DNA from: Helicoverpa zea
Lineage: Eukaryota; Arthropoda; Insecta; Lepidoptera; Noctuidae
NCBI RefSeq assembly: GCF_022581195.2
Contig: NC_061461.1
Location: 186,001-250,000, forward strand
Reading direction: 5' to 3'
Length of the DNA stretch: 64,000 nucleotides
The notes beneath the pieces are model-generated. The model was not told the origin of the DNA, made no database searches, and saw nothing but the letters and a program-made list of their open reading frames with translations. The position numbers and the translations under genes are program-made. Positions 63,071 to 64,000 of the stretch are shown piece by piece (within the stretch, counting starts at the first letter, position 1; each line of letters begins with the position of its first letter).

Positions 63071-63920
63071 TTGTATTTATTGTCATAAGAAATTGTTTTT
63101 CCTTTAAATTCGTCCTTGTAATAGGTAAAATATAATGCTGATTCAACGCCTGACTACTAGGAAAATAACAGCATTTGTCAGTTCAGAAATTAGAATTTAC
63201 GTACCTACTTAAGTTATTATTTTACCTTTCTGTAGGTTCTTATTTTACGTGCCAATTTCCACCTACAAAAAGCCTTATGTGTAGAATATCTAAGTACATA
63301 AATAATATGCTCGACTTTGCTTGCAAATTGCCTTGCTACCAGATTATTGTACCTACGTGGATCCATTTACTTTGGTCGTTGCTTAATAAGGTTCCTAGCT
63401 CACATATTTATGTCAGAATTGTTAGGACAGCTAAGTACTATGTTAGAACATATTTATTTTAGAATTGTCATAGATGTTCATTCGCCTTTCGGTAGTTCTA
63501 TCCCATCAGAAGTGAACAATTAATAATATTAATCATGCAAACAATGCATCATCGAGTGACAATGTGTGGTCACAAAACAGTCATCGATGTCCCAAAGTAA
63601 GGTGAAGGTGAAGCAGCGCACGGCATAGCACGGCGCTATGTTGCGACACTTCCCACTCCGGGCCGCGGCGTTGCCGTTCCTCGGACCGGATAGCGGCCGT
63701 CCGGCGCGCCGCCGCCGCTCCGCTCCGCCGCCGACAGTATTGTGTAAACCCGCTAGGGGAATATACGCATTTTTGCACACAAAAATACCAATCCATATTC
63801 ATATTCTCGTCACATCTAACCATTTAAAATGTATTTTAAGTAATCAGCTACGAATTCTGTGAGAAATTTCAAGAGAAACCGCCATTTTGAAACCGGATAG
63901 CAGCAGTTTGAAGATCGATA
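63071..63920. other. Intergenic region with CpG-rich promoter-like block
   Basis: AT-rich until about 63600, then a CpG-rich block at 63610-63730 (ggccgtccggcgcgccgccg and similar), which fits a promoter for a gene starting near 63921. Confidence 0.5.
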
Positions 63921-63940
63921 ATGTCGGACTCGGACACAAG
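63921..63940 (+). CDS. Possible first coding exon of the next gene (partial)
   Basis: ATG followed by codons for S-D-S-D-T and two further bases (AG), then a donor gtgggt. It follows a CpG-rich block and a gaaaccgccattttg segment typical of 5' UTRs. The product is unknown because the rest lies beyond the window. Confidence 0.35.
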
Positions 63941-64000
63941 GTGGGTGATCGTTTCATGTTGTCTCGCGAGCACGGCGATACATAATACGTATATAGTACT

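Noticed and set aside
1..64000. CRISPR arrays, operons, riboswitches or bacterial defence systems
   Set aside because: This is intron-bearing eukaryotic DNA; no regularly spaced repeat array or bacterial gene signature was found.

Overview
The window is from an insect nuclear genome, most likely a moth or butterfly. The evidence is short GC-rich exons in an AT-rich background, long introns, GT-AG splicing, and dispersed repeats of kinds I recognise from Lepidoptera. No prokaryotic feature is present. I assembled three spliced genes by matching splice phases, and each joins into one open frame.

Region 1 (1-39 kb) holds a tandem pair of SLC22-type (organic cation transporter-like) major facilitator genes on the + strand. 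Copy A has exons at 4883-17554; its first coding exon is not found and is probably upstream of the window. Copy B has exons at 24441-37635 and encodes about 553 residues. An extra, intact first-exon look-alike at 21260-21411 has the same splice phase and could be an alternative first exon for copy B. Copy A carries a degenerate minisatellite in one intron. Another of its introns contains a complete, apparently young Ty3/gypsy-type LTR retrotransposon (10476-16521): its 125-bp LTRs read as identical, gag and pol are open, and a small extra ORF encodes a potentially myristoylated single-pass membrane protein.

Region 2 (39-63 kb) is one two-pore-domain potassium (K2P) channel gene on the + strand: 15 coding exons, about 676 residues, with an unusually long charged cytoplasmic linker. 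Its 15.4-kb intron splits the first selectivity filter. That intron contains a nested gene on the opposite strand for a secreted protein with a clip-like six-cysteine knot and Gly-Pro collagen-like repeats, a tRNA-Gly(GCC), two TA-flanked or foldback DNA transposon remnants, and an inverted dimer of a Penelope-like retroelement with a single 13-bp target duplication. K2P intron 1 holds a further pogo-like element.

Region 3 (63.0-64 kb) is the K2P 3' end, then a CpG-rich block and a possible first coding exon of the next gene.

Most of the remaining sequence (about half of the window) is intron or intergenic DNA in which I see no supported gene. The two transporters and the K2P channel are all membrane transport genes, but the sequence shows no functional link between them beyond adjacency.
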